Assembly (NCBI RefSeq): GCF_001039355.2
Contig: NW_019775451.1
Location: 314,858-378,857, forward strand
Length of the DNA: 64,000 bases
Reading direction: 5' to 3'
From: Lingula anatina
Taxonomy: Eukaryota; Brachiopoda; Lingulata; Lingulida; Lingulidae
The notes below the pieces were generated by a model that had not been told where the DNA came from, did no database searches, and saw only the letters and a list, made by a program, of their open reading frames with translations. Made by a program: the position numbers and the translations under genes. Each line of letters opens with the position of its first letter. Positions within the stretch are counted from its first letter, which is position 1. Shown piece after piece: positions 46,701 to 59,100 of the stretch.

Positions 46701-49700
46701 CTGGCGTCTCTTGCAGCGGCATGGCGTTCCCGTAGACCAACTTCTGGAACTGCCTGCACCTGGCCAGATCTACCAGCTTCAGGACGTCACAGCTTCCCTG
46801 CAATAACGAGGAGGGTGACGTTTACAGGCAACAAAAGAATACTGGACTTTCTTTAAAATAAATGATGAATATAATAGAATTCATTGGTACCTCTTCCAAA
46901 TGTGTTTACTATTTAAGTAATAAGTAACCAACAGGACCTCACAGTGAACTTCTTGCTAAACACGTGCTTGCTAGCGTGCATTTGTGTGTGTGTGTGTGCG
47001 CGCGCTCACGCGTGTCACTGACGTTGTAAAAAGTAACAACGCGTCCACGCATATGCTTTTGTTTTGTTTCGAGTTTGTTTTTCACGTAATGCGTAAATGG
47101 TAACGATCTTGAGAGTGAGAAGACTAGTCTACCTTCGTCACGAAGAGAAGGAACTCGTTCTCCCGTGCGTCCTTGACGACCACTCTGTCGTGTAAGTGCT
47201 CTACCACCATACAGTACTGACTCAACTCCTCCACCGCACACGGCTTCCACCCGGTAAACAGCTCCGAATTCCTGGATTTGAAAATTGAGATAACAAAATA
47301 AAAGAGATATCTGCTCTCTCTCTCTGAACAGATTTAAATTCTAAACCCTTTCCGCCATTTCTCTTCTTCTCCCTACACATGTCTTATACCACCCCCACCC
47401 CACCCCGCGTCGCTCTTACCCTATCTATAACTAATCATGAACGGACATTCCAATACCACTCACTTGAGAAAGTCCGCGGTGATGGCCATCTCTTTCTCCA
47501 TGTGTTCCAGCAGTCCGTGTTCTATGAACTCGCCCTTGTCCAGCACAATACACTCGATGTCCTCCTCTACGACCACCGTGGCCAGGCGGGGCACGTCCTT
47601 CACTAAGGCCTTTTCCTGAAGAGATTTAGTGACCATTACCACAGAAATTTGTATCGATCTATCTCCCTGGGGAGTCTCACTAAATTGCTATCAAACTAAA
47701 CGGCTTAAACGTATGTCACGCCTAGTTAAACTGTTAGGGGGTAATTATCTTTACTCCTAGCTGATTCGGTAGGCGTGACAGACATTTAAGCCTCTTGAGT
47801 TGATAGCAATTTAGTGTGGACCCCCAGGCAGTTAGGTCGATCCAGATGGATCGATCTAAGTATGGGAATCCAGTCTTATACATCAGGCTTTATGTGAGAC
47901 AATACACTGTCACCCGAGCGATGTGTGCCAGAGCATCTCCAACACTAGCGATAGACGTTCAAGACATATTTCTCAAGAGTACCCTCTACCAGAGGCACAG
48001 ATAGAGTTTCCACTAGATATTTACAGATAATGTCTCTGGCTAAATGTGGTCAAACTTCTAACTGTGGCTGGTGGAAAATGTGCCTATAATATCTGCCTCC
48101 CTGGAAAAGGGTGGCAGTGTATAATTTGGCATACATACCGTGAGAAAGTACTGGCATTTCACCGAAAAGCATCGCTAAAACCGAATAAAGCGCGTATGGC
48201 CACGGTCACATAGCATGGCTTCGTATGTGTAGTGTAATACTATGCTATGTATTAAGGGCTGGTGAATAATCAGAGTACCTTCTTTAAAGTAAGAATAGAG
48301 GAGCGGTATTGTTCCAATGGCCTTGAGGATAAAGAAACGCCACCAGAAAGTGCTGAACAGTCGGCCTAGAGTGACCGGTAGATCAGCAGGTAGATCACAG
48401 TGTGTTTTGGACTTACAGAAATACGTTTTTCGTTATCTACACGTAGTAAGAACTTTGAACAACTCTTGTGAGTGTGACAGTCAGCATGACGCTGAAAACG
48501 CAGACAGTTTTTTTTTTATTTCGCACCGAACCGTGACCAAAAGCATCAGAAGGCACTGTCTTTGTGAATTAACTATTGCATTAGAGCTAGTAAAATACAT
48601 CAAATATCGCGGCCAAAAAGTACGCCCACATACCCCAAAGCAGTCCCCTTTCTGCATGCGTATGACGACGGGTCTGGAGAAGATACTGGTGCCCGCCTGT
48701 TCCAAGGTGACGCTGGCACTTCCGGAGAAGATAAAGTAGAAGGAGAATCCAATGTGACCCTTTCGAAGGATGACGCGGTGTCTTCCATATCTGTAAATGA
48801 GTAGTATGTGGTTTGCAAGTACGGTGTCAAAGGTGTCTACATTTTGTGGACAAATCTACATCCTATACGATACCAGCATCATCAATGGATTCGATGAACC
48901 GTTCTTTGCTCAAACCATTTGGTAAAATGTTCTTTCTTTAGAATGGCAATGAGAACAATCAAAGTTACTTCCACTTACTTGGCATAGCGCACTGTCTTCG
49001 CCATGAGCGTCTGCATTTCATGGGTGTACTTCCTGAAAGACGACAGTGTCCGCATCAATCGCAGGATCTGGTAGATATCGTCGTCTGTCCTTTCCCAGGG
49101 CTTCTTTTCCAGAATAAGCCGAGCGCTCTCGGGCCACGTAAACTAGACCATAAATGAAAACAGAAAAATCGTACGCTAAGGCCGCATTCAGAACAGTGAA
49201 CTAACTAGTCCGAGGATCAAATATGGCCGACCCACTCGAATACTATCCCACAGGAAAACTATTCAGTGTCTATTAGCGGATTAGACGGCTAGCTTTTTGG
49301 TGGATCGCCATATTTGACCCGCGGACTAGTTAGTCCTCTGTTCTGAATGCGGCCTAAGTAAGTAAGAAGATCAATGTGGACCAAGGGGGCAGGAGCGTAC
49401 GGGGAGGGGGGAGGCTTGGTCAAAAATGTGCTCAGTGCCAGATCTTTTTTTTTTCTTCTTCCAGTGCAATATAATATAATATAAACTTGGAATGCAAATA
49501 AACCTTAATTTTGGAAATCCGATGTTTGTCCGAAAAAAGCATTTGCCACAGAAATGGCCTCAGTCGTCAAAATGTCAGAAAAATAAGATTTATTCTCCGA
49601 CCTGCAGACTTTCTTGGAAGCGCAGCAGGTAAAATCAGTTTACACGCCTTTTTCCCCCTACACAAACCAACAACTTACCTCGTAATGTGACTTAAATTCG

Positions 49701-52700
49701 TCCGGGTCAAAGTTCAGCTCCTCCACGACCTCAGCGCCGTCCTCGTCTCTCTGAACTTTCCGCCGCGTGGAGAAGTTACTACGGAAGGCGGAGAGGTCAA
49801 GGCCGGCGTCCAGAGCGTAGCGGCTCAGGGCAATGTTCACGGCACATAACATCTTCACAATACGTGCTGCTCGCCGGAAACGCTGGAGAGGCTGCAAGAA
49901 GTGATGACACACAAAAAGTTAATCACCAAGCTGCTGAAACTGTTGTCTTTAAGATTGCATGAGAGATACGATGGATATATATCCTATACCAGCCTATGCT
50001 TCTCAAGATGAAGATGTCGGGCAAGCATCTGATTATGACGCGGCTTGAAGAAAATACTGCATAATTCAAAGTGTGAAAATTAGAGAGAAAAAAAAAGAAA
50101 GGAGGAAGGAGAGACAAACAAGAAAACAAGCAAAAATAAAACACACAGGGGAAAAAATGCAACCTACCGTTTTGCCATCACGTTTCGGCTTTAACGCATT
50201 CTAGAATAAAAGAAAACATTTCAAATTAGAAAAACAATTGCACCAACACCAAAAGTCGTAAATCCCATTTAACCCCTGTCTCTGCTATTTTAACAACATG
50301 CCTTGCAAAAACACGTCATAATAGCGCATTTTCACTCCGGGAAAGCTACCTTTCGGTACTATTATGAGTTAACAATGGTGCTTTTCTAGATCGGATGGGT
50401 AAACAAACACCATACATGATGACATTGTTCATAGCAACCTGTTTAAAGTATATATGAAAAGAAAACGCAAAAATATTCGTTTGTTTTTGGAATACTCGTC
50501 TCTCGAATTAGAATAAATAACTTTGTATCAATGACTGGAGTCGTGGGACTAAATGCCTTAGCAGATATCTTGGAGAAATAGAATATAAATGATTACTTCG
50601 ACAGGCCACCTTCAGATGGCCCAATGTTTGCCTACTGCAAGCAATAAACCAATACAAGCAATAAACCAATACAAACCATCAATTCCTCTGTGGAAACATT
50701 TGAAAATATTCCGATTCTATATCTGCTACTTCTAATAAAAAACAAAGAAACGAAAAACAGATTTCGGGGTTCGGTGAAGAATTGCATCAAACCAATAAAA
50801 CCCTAATAAAACCCAAGTAACCTAGCCTCGTATTACCGTGTTATATTCTCTCTTATCATCGAACCGCTCGTCCAAAATGTCGTCATCTTCTTCAAACAGT
50901 CGCGCTATCAGTCGCGGATTGTCTACCAGGCCCCAAATGTATGACTTGTTCGTCTTGACATAGAAGTTCGGCATCCTTCAAACCTATAGGCCTGAACCGT
51001 CGAATCTCAAGTGTTGGTCATTATCTGTCGGTATTACGACCCCGTATGATGTCCAGTATGTCCCGTGACTGCTCCGTACGCGTCGTTATCTTATTAAATA
51101 TATATGAGATTGTAACGTCAATATTCCACGGAACAGCGTCTTGCTATTCGTACCACGTTTCTTTTGTCAAAACACGGACACAAAACACATTTTGTGTTGT
51201 ATCCGAGTTCAGAAAAAACTTGTGAGGTCCTTGGCTGTCTTCAGACCCGATTTTCACATTAAATTTTAGACATTTTCAGCATCTTATTATGTGGAGAGTC
51301 TAGCTTCATAGATCTACTTATCGATGATTTCAGATTTCTAGATATAAATCCGTGTGTGGCCTTGAGCTCTGTTTTGAAAAATTAAGTGAAAACGTCATTG
51401 AGGTTCGCCGTGTTTGCAAGGTTCCTAATGAAAGGTCGGTTGAAATAAATAGAATGAATTTACAGGCACAGACGTACTGTTGTCCAATTTAAACATCAAT
51501 GGTCAGAGTAAAAATGTTCAGATCTTCTGCTATGTGGTTTGAATAAATTCCCGCCGCCTACATCTCAATGAAATAGCGCCCATTTGATGAAAACAATGAC
51601 TGTTACGACAAATGCCGCATGCCTGCATATGACGCGTGAGTATGTATTATTCAGCCTTCAACGACGGTTCGCCTCACACTCTGATCATTACTATCCTCTT
51701 AACAAAACATCCGACGAAAGAAAGGAAATAAAACGCACCTTTTATCACCAGAAAATGTATAAAAATGGTTTTCGCGAAAGAAAAAGGTGCTGTTTAACTG
51801 TCAGTTTGTTATTGGAGCAATGAGAGCGTCGCTCCTGGACACGGCCGATAAATACAGCAGATGAGGGATTGCGCGTCTTTAAACGGATCTTCTCACACTG
51901 CCTTGGTAAACATGCTACCTGTCTTTAAAGTCCATAACTTCAGTATCATTTAATTAAATTCTTTATCAGTCTCGTCCATAACTGCGTTGACAGGATAATA
52001 CCGTATTCAGAACATCATTTATGATCTGGCTGAATTACGTCGAATATGATTAAAGGGTTAAGAATCTGTTTGTCTACAGGGACGAGAGGTCGTTTTAAAT
52101 TAAACAAATAAAATTAACACCGACAATCTGTCATCTTTTCACATATTAAGATATTTAGATATCGTGAAACTCTGGCGTAGCACTGTGCAGAATTCAGTGA
52201 CACTGAATGTATTATCTTTTTTCCCCGTGAATGTCTACGTCCCGTGTATTCGCTGGATAACATTAAATTATCTAAAGCAATTTCGTGCAAAACCAGAGAG
52301 AGAGAGAGAGAGAGAGAATAATTACCCCTAGCTGAAGCAGCAAGACGTCCATGTTGTTGCTCAACGCTGCGTGACAACGCAATTTTAGTCCCGAACAATA
52401 TCAAACCGCACTTAATTCAGTAATTAATCCTCGTGTGGCTCCAGTTAATCGGTTACACAACAAACGCGCTGCCCTCTCCGTCTTCATAAATTTCACATTA
52501 ACCTGTAACTTTCAGAATTAATCTCATTCTGCCACTTCTGACTTTTTTCAGGAGATTAAAGTGACGAACATTTATAATGATTTTCGCCATGTAAAACGGA
52601 CTCGAGAGAAAGAAAGGAAATATTTACACGACTTAAGTCTTGTCATACTCTTTACCGTAGCAATAACACAAATCTCAAGTGGCAATAACATTAAACAAAC

Positions 52701-53150
52701 ATTAATTGAAGCTCTGCTTACATGAAAACATAATCTTTATCGGGCGAGCGTCATTCATATTCAACACTTCACTACTAAACACAGAGCAGTCAAGAATACA
52801 AAGTGGAAAACATCAACGACTTTTTCTGTCTTATAATACTCTCGATCCTGGCACCTCTATAAGTCAATGGCAATTCAGAAATGTAAAGTAGAATGGCAAG
52901 GCAATTCTATTAAATGTCCTTTATTAGCCATCTGCTTCAGACTGTTTATTAACGTATCCCGCAATCTTAAAGCAAATAAACCTGAGATGGAGGAACATTT
53001 GAAATACCACATTAATGTGCATTATAGTCCCAATGCAAATAAATGATGGGGATTAATATGAATGAAGAGGGTTGCCATGAAAAAAAAAGACTTCTGTAAC
53101 GGAGGGCAACTTGTCTTTTTTTTTCTGTAGGCATGACTTTATCTCGCTTT

Positions 53151-53187
<37 letters not shown>

Positions 53188-54171
53188 TGTATATAGCAGT
53201 TACGACTTCCGATAAAATGTTACATTTTTTTGCGATAAGCAACACCACGTACATAATGTTTGAACTGCTGCAATAATATTTTGTTTACATAAGAAAAACA
53301 TACTCAGAACTTGAGACCTTTTTTACTTTTTTTTTTTGGGGGGGGGGGGGGGAGAAATCCAAGTTTTATCACCATCAGTCTCCACTGCTGCTCGGAAAAG
53401 TTCTTATTACTAAATTGCTACTGAAACGAACAAGGTCATCCAAGGCCATCCAAGGTCATCAATTGACCTCGGAGTACATAAAATATAACCTCTCACAATA
53501 AGTTAAATTTTGTTTACCAATTATTTAACTTGTAATTTTCCTTGTAATGCCTATTGGACATGTTTGGTTTTTACCCTCTAAATAAATGTTATTTACACAT
53601 TTATTTTTAATTCAAGTTTACCTTGAACCTTTGAGCTTTACTTTATATATCCGTTGCAATTGCAGTTCATTAATTGCACCGTTCTTCCATTTATCCAGCC
53701 AGCTTGTATTTTTGGACGAAAATGTCACAAAAACTTGTAGAAATTATTTATAATGATTGAGTTGAAATTTTGACTTACCAGTTGCTTCTCCCTCAGTTCT
53801 CTTCGTTGTCGCTTCTTTTCCTCCTTCCATTTTTCCCGCCATCGAGACTTGACATTGGCCCCGATTCTAATGAGGTCAGAGGGAAGCATGTGATTGACAC
53901 GTGTCAAGAGTTTGGTGGCTGACAGACCCGGGCTGCGGGCGGAACTGAATTCGTCTGCTGCGATTTCCAAAGAAGTCGGGACATTTTCGAATGGGTCTGA
54001 GTTCAATAATGAGAAAATTTATTTGAATGAGACTTTTCTGGAATACTGTACCAAATATCATGTTAATTCATTTAAACACTTTGATTATATGATTTTACTT
54101 AATGCATTTAGAAAGAGTATTAATTTGTGTTAATTATTTAAATATCCAACAACATTCGTTAAAAATAAGCA

Positions 54172-54231
<60 letters not shown>

Positions 54232-54546
54232 GAAAGCTTACCTTAGTAATTGTTTAATTATGGACCAAGAGCATTTTTTTCTAATTGATTATTATATTAT
54301 CTTTAACCAACCTTTACGTTTTTTCTGCCAACAGAGTTTCGGGTTTGAGGAATTCCCACCCTTTTCTTCTTTACCGCTGGCTGCTCTTTTCACAGGGGCC
54401 GATCTTGATCTGTTCGTGATTTTCATTGTTTTAATCTTTCCTGCGCCCTTTTCTTCCATCGCAGCATCGCCTTTAAAGGCAACATTGCGTTTCACACCGT
54501 CTATCTTGCAGTTAGACTCACTATGTACACAAGTTGATAGCAGCAT
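43723..54546 (-). CDS. CNBD2: CNBD2-like cyclic-nucleotide-binding-domain protein (complete)
   Basis: From ATG 50974 twelve exons join in phase: 50837-50974, 50168-50200 (33 nt), 49679-49891, 48979-49142, 48634-48790, 47464-47615, 47133-47271, 46614-46797, 45987-46233, 45430-45502, 44721-45060 and 43723-44057, giving 724 aa. A helical region (RFRRAARIVKMLCAVNIAL, then FTWPESARLILEKKPWERTD) leads into a first cNMP-type domain (about residues 175-285): HRVILRKGHIGFSFYFIFSG, then GDCFGEKALVKDVPRLATVV, keeping the Glu and Arg of the phosphate-binding cassette. A second cNMP-type domain begins FVTKGSCDVLKLVDL, is split by a ~130-residue Ser/Thr/Pro-rich insert, and resumes LKPGDYFGLESLTK without the cassette Arg. 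YPSDDELCRKFLAINEWQNY matches human CNBD2 near its C-terminus. Two upstream exons (54312-54546 and 53779-53996) give an alternative basic N-terminus (RWREKWKEEKKRQRRELREK) ending in phase 0, so they can splice to 50200 or 49891. Human CNBD2 is shorter (about 570-580 aa) and linked to sperm function. Confidence 0.9.
47666..47827. mobile_element. MITE in a CNBD2-like intron
   Basis: Imperfect terminal inverted repeats of about 55 bases: CCTGGGGAGTCTCACTAAAT at the left, matching the complement of ATTTAGTGTGGACCCCCAGG at the right; GTCACGCCTA also mirrors GGCGTGAC. No coding frame. Confidence 0.8.
49180..49354. mobile_element. MITE with TAA target duplication in a CNBD2-like intron
   Basis: Inverted ends of about 48 bases (GGCCGCATTCAGAACAGTGA; right-end complement GGCCGCATTCAGAACAGAGG), both continuing through CTAACTAGTCCG and ATCAAATATGGC-like sequence. 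TAA flanks both sides, which would fit a Harbinger-type 3-bp duplication. Confidence 0.83.
50975..53778. other. Long intron or 5' flank of the CNBD2-like gene
   Basis: No further exon recognised. It holds a (GA)n run at 52294-52317 and a (CT)n run at 53155-53182. ATATATATTTAA at 51094-51106 is a possible TATA box for the 50974 start, but weak. Confidence 0.5.
53155..53182. repeat. (CT)n microsatellite
   Basis: About 14 CT units. A G-run with T stretches follows at 53329-53352. Confidence 0.9.
54174..54231. repeat. (ATT)n microsatellite
   Basis: About 19 ATT units between the two upstream exons of the CNBD2-like gene. Confidence 0.93.
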
Positions 54547-54886
54547 CCTGATAAAACAATAAAAAATAGTTCCCAACCTTACGAAATATTTGAGTAACTA
54601 AAATAAACAAAACGGTCGCGAGCGTTACGACAAAAACGTTGTTCGTTACGTTATTATACAGTTGTGTTTTCCAGTTGCTGTGTGACGTAAACGACGAAAT
54701 TCTGTGACGTATACACTTCATTATTAAACTCATTTTCATCATTCTTAGCTATAATAAGAGCAGTATTCATGGCTCAAAAAATAATGCCGTCATCATGAAA
54801 ATAACAAAGTTTAACCCAACTGTAAACATTTAACTGTAAACGTATGTTAACACAAATATGAAACGAAAAGTAAGAGAAGAGCTTAC

Positions 54887-54960
54887 GTTTCCTATGCGCT
54901 GTGTGTGACGTTGTCTTAACGTTACGTCATAATGCTATGGCGGCCTTGTTCACAGCAGAG
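54887..54960 (-). promoter_or_regulatory. Candidate non-coding first exon and promoter of the CNBD2-like gene
   Basis: Minus strand contains GCCGCCATAGC, TGACGTAACGTT and AACGTCAC, and then a good donor GGAAAC|GTAAGC at 54886/54887. The next acceptor, TTTTATCAG|GATG, opens the 54546 start codon. The upstream exon boundary is a guess. Confidence 0.4.
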
Positions 54961-55393
54961 ATGAGCGGCCAAACCCTGAAAAAGCGCTTTATCTTCCATT
55001 TTATACTGCCATAGAATTTAATCTAATCCACACACACTGAATTGTACCAGCAGATTGCAAAACATCTTCGTTTTGTACAACAAAATAGCGTCATAAGTAG
55101 TTTGTGTTGGTCAGTCATTGTATGAAGTTAATTGCATGTGACGTCATCTGCACAGCATCTTGCAGGAGATTAGAACGCAGTGATTATAATGTGAAAAAGA
55201 AGTTGCTTGATATTAAACAAACTAGCCATAAATTTTGAGATAAAAATAACACAGTAGAAAATCAAGGCAGCAAAGCTGTCATATGTGCAGAAATAATGCA
55301 GATAATAACGAAGGCCGTGCGCTAATGAATATAACATAACAGCATTTTGTACTACCGTCAATGTGAAAATGTTACTAGCGCAGGGCCTCAGGC
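54961..55393. other. Intergenic, no gene seen
   Basis: AT-rich with no recognised features up to the G-run. Confidence 0.45.
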
Positions 55394-55770
55394 CCGGGGG
55401 GGGGGGGGGGGGGGAGGGGGGTTAAAACACTCTCTATTTTTAAAATTTTTAAAAAAAGGAAAATTATAAAAAAAAAAAAAAAAAAATTTCATAAAAAACT
55501 GCCAAAAAAAAAACCTGCAACCCCTTTTTTTTATTAATTTNNNNNNNNNNNNNNNNNNNNNNNNNNNNNNNNNNNNNNNNNNNNNNNNNNNNNNNNNNNN
55601 NNNNNNNNNNNNNNNNNNNNNNNNNNNNNNNNNNGGGGGGGGGGGAGAGAAGGGGGTTAATACACACCTTCATTTCAAATGTTTAAAAAATGGAAAACTA
55701 TTAAAAAAACAAATAAATAAATTTCATGAATAACTGTCCAACAAATAAACCTGCTACCACCTATTGTTAA
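55394..55770. other. Sequencing gap with mirrored low-quality flanks
   Basis: 94 Ns (55541-55634) follow a ~20-base G-run. The left flank (ggggttaaaacactctctattttt ... aaaactgccaaaa...cctgcaacccc) is a degraded version of the right flank (gggggttaatacacaccttcattt ... aataactgtccaacaaataaacctgctacc). The two sides therefore represent the same locus, with the left side read through the G-run. Confidence 0.85.
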
Positions 55771-56129
55771 TTAATTGTATGTGTATTACATTTTTATACG
55801 CGCTGTGTCCGTAGATAAAAACATTTTAATCCTGTGCAAAAATTGCAATTGAAGTTGAAGACAGCGCAAAACGCAAGGTTTCTTTACAAGGTTCAGAACT
55901 ACTACAACAATGGTTGTCCGCTAGGAACCGTAGCCTTTTCCACAATACTTTGCTAGTTTACTATTTTTTTCTACTTCTTTAGTGCTTTACAAGGTATTTC
56001 ACAATTCCTCAAAATTCTTTAATCAAAAGAACTGCATGAAAACATCCATTAGAATTAAGTGGCAAGCAGAAATAATGTCCATAAATAAATACAAATGAAA
56101 ACTTAAAAACACGCACAAAGACCGTTTTT

Positions 56130-59100
56130 TTATAACACTAGGAGTTATTTATTGTTCAAACAACTGAAATATAAACAATCATATTTCCAATTCTAGCCTC
56201 TTCCCCTTCTAGATCATACCCATTTTCAACAGTCACAAAGGTTTTATGTGTTGTAAATATTCACATCCCAACTGAGATGCTATCATATATTATTACCATT
56301 GTCTTTTATTTATGTTCTACACCATGCCCCTTTCAGGGCCACTGAAGTTTCAGGTTGAACACTGTAAGGGTTTTAGCAAACGAAATAATATTTTACAAAG
56401 TTGCTTTTTCTTTTGAATATGAGGTCAACACTGTAGTTTCTCATCCAATCAAAAGTCATGTGATCAAGAGTTCCCTTGGCAACATAAACTGTGGACCTTG
56501 GTGAAGGAATGAACTTCAGATTAAGATGTTTTGCAATCAACACCTTCAACAGTACTTGAATACAAAACAAGATGAATTAAGTTCAAGACTGGGTTAGATC
56601 TATTTCTTTAAGCTTTACAAAGCCTTAAATGAATTCAGCTAACTCCTAGCAGTGAGCAGAAATCTTCACCATTTGAAAAAATAACTAATTTAAAATGACT
56701 GTGTGTAAATATTCCATTTTTGAAAAATGATATATAAAAGCCTATACACTGATAAAGTGATACACTTGATATTGGCATAGAGCAATGTTGAGTATTCTAT
56801 AATATTTATATCAAAGCTTATACAAACAATGACTGTATCTTTAAGAAACATTCACCCCTACCCCCTATAGAACCACACATTTCAACAAGCTATGCATAAA
56901 TACAAAAATATATATATAACAGACTCACATGTGGATAAATTCAAATTAATACCTGTGATGACATCTTAAGGCAAGGATTTCTGAAACCATAAGAACAAAT
57001 ACTAGATATTTCATATTGTGTTTAGGGATTCCTAAAGCCGGCATTCTCATACAAGATAAAAGTAAGGCCAAGAGCTGATGCAGCCTACTATGATAAGCTA
57101 CTTGTCTGACGGCATCATATGTTTCATTTAAGTCAATTTCTGTTCAAACTTGGTCCTGTGTGTGAACATGACCCGACTTTGTGACGAGACAAACATGTAA
57201 AGGCACGCTATAGGGTTAGCAACAAAGGTTCCACAACACTTATCACTGTATCTAAGCTTTGTGCAAATACAATCAAAGCCTCTCATTCACATTTTCCTCT
57301 ATATTCATGAATAAAGAAAAACAAATTAGTTTTTTAAAAATATCAAGAAACTTATGTGACTTAAATCTAAATGAGACTTGGATAACAAATTTACCTACAA
57401 TAACTTATCACATTGTAAACTCAAGTTTGACATTTTCATGTGACACAAATGTACTGCCTAGACAGGCAAGTCTTTAAACAAGTCACATCTAATTAAGTCT
57501 GCATTCCTACCTATGACATCTGTCCAATTTCAAACATTTATGTCCTTTAAAGTAAATAATTTTATACAGATGTTCAGGGTATTTCCACATAATTGTCTAA
57601 ACCATATTATATTCTTTTACAGAAATTATCATCATAATGCCTCTTGCCAAATATTGACAAGTATAAAAATGGTCCCATAAGCAGAATGGACTTGGATACA
57701 ATTCAAACTGGAAAAAGTAATAACACATGTAAAAATGTTCTTTTCATAACCATCATTCCACACCATTCTTCCAACTCCGCGTACATGTGATGACTTCATT
57801 TTGCTATATGTATTTTCTATATAACAATACCATTTATACATAGTACATAATATACAAATTTCAATATATATAATATGTATATAACTCTCAACCTCTACAC
57901 TTTTCATTTTGATAATGCAATATTCAAACTTCAATCATTATACTACAAAGAAAATTTCATTATTAAAATGAAAAGCCACTCGTATCTACAGAATATATAT
58001 ATCAATAATTATGAAAATATCAAATATTTGTATCAGCAAATAAGTGTGACAATTTTTCCCATCACCTGTTCATAATAACTGAGAAGTCAGAATACAAAAT
58101 TTAATAAAGTTGAAAAATGTGATTAAGTAACGCTCAATTGTTTGGTTTACATATAAGACAAAGACAAAATGCAATTTTTAATTTGAATGAACACATGATT
58201 CTGATTCTGACCTAATGTCATAAGAATCTTAATCTTAAGTAATATATTTTTTGTTACACATCATTTCTACATATTTCTGAAGGAACCCTTATCACAACCT
58301 GTCTATAAAGAGTCAAATGTTAACTAGTTGCCCTTACTAATAGTTTAAATGAAAATGTCGTTGAACCTTCTCAGCATGGAAATGAGGTTATCATTGTCTC
58401 TTGTTTAATGATAAAAAAATGGTAAAAAAGTAAATACTTTATAAAGAGACTAAAATTTTTCATCTGTGAAGCATGACATTGAGATCCTTCCTCAAAGAAA
58501 TCAAAGTGATTTAGACCCTTTGATTAAGAATCAAATGTCAGCCCACAGAGTCAAAAACAATGTTTAGACTCAAAAGAGACCGTTTACTCTTTTCACCAAA
58601 TTCTTTGTGGTTCTGTATTTTTAACAGAGCTGCCTGTTAACTTAAACCATCATATGTTACCTCAAACACCTCACTGAATGCAGTGAGGAACCAATAACAA
58701 TTTGAGAATTCAAACCAAGCCATTACATCTTTTTCTCAAACTAGGATTTCCTGATCCATTCTGGCCAATGTCCCCTCTCTACAGATCCATCAGATATAAC
58801 TTAATGGCATCGATTACATAATTTGCAATTTCACTCATATATAAATCCATTAGCAAACTGACAAATTTCATCCTTACTCTCATCGTGTGGCATGTCACAG
58901 TTGTTCTTGCCTTAATTTTCACCCCACATGATGTGCAGCAATACATCATTCATAATCAGTTTCTCATCTCTGCTCACTGGCATCAGATCCATCTAATGCT
59001 AAATTTTAAGCCTTCTCATCAAACATATTTATCACTAACTGCATTACTTCTCTCCATCTGCTGTCCACTAATTTGTGCATTAGAATCAAATATCAATCAC

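Noticed and set aside
48317-48739. 140-codon plus-strand frame
   Set aside because: Antisense shadow partly over the CNBD2-like exon 48634-48790; no domain.
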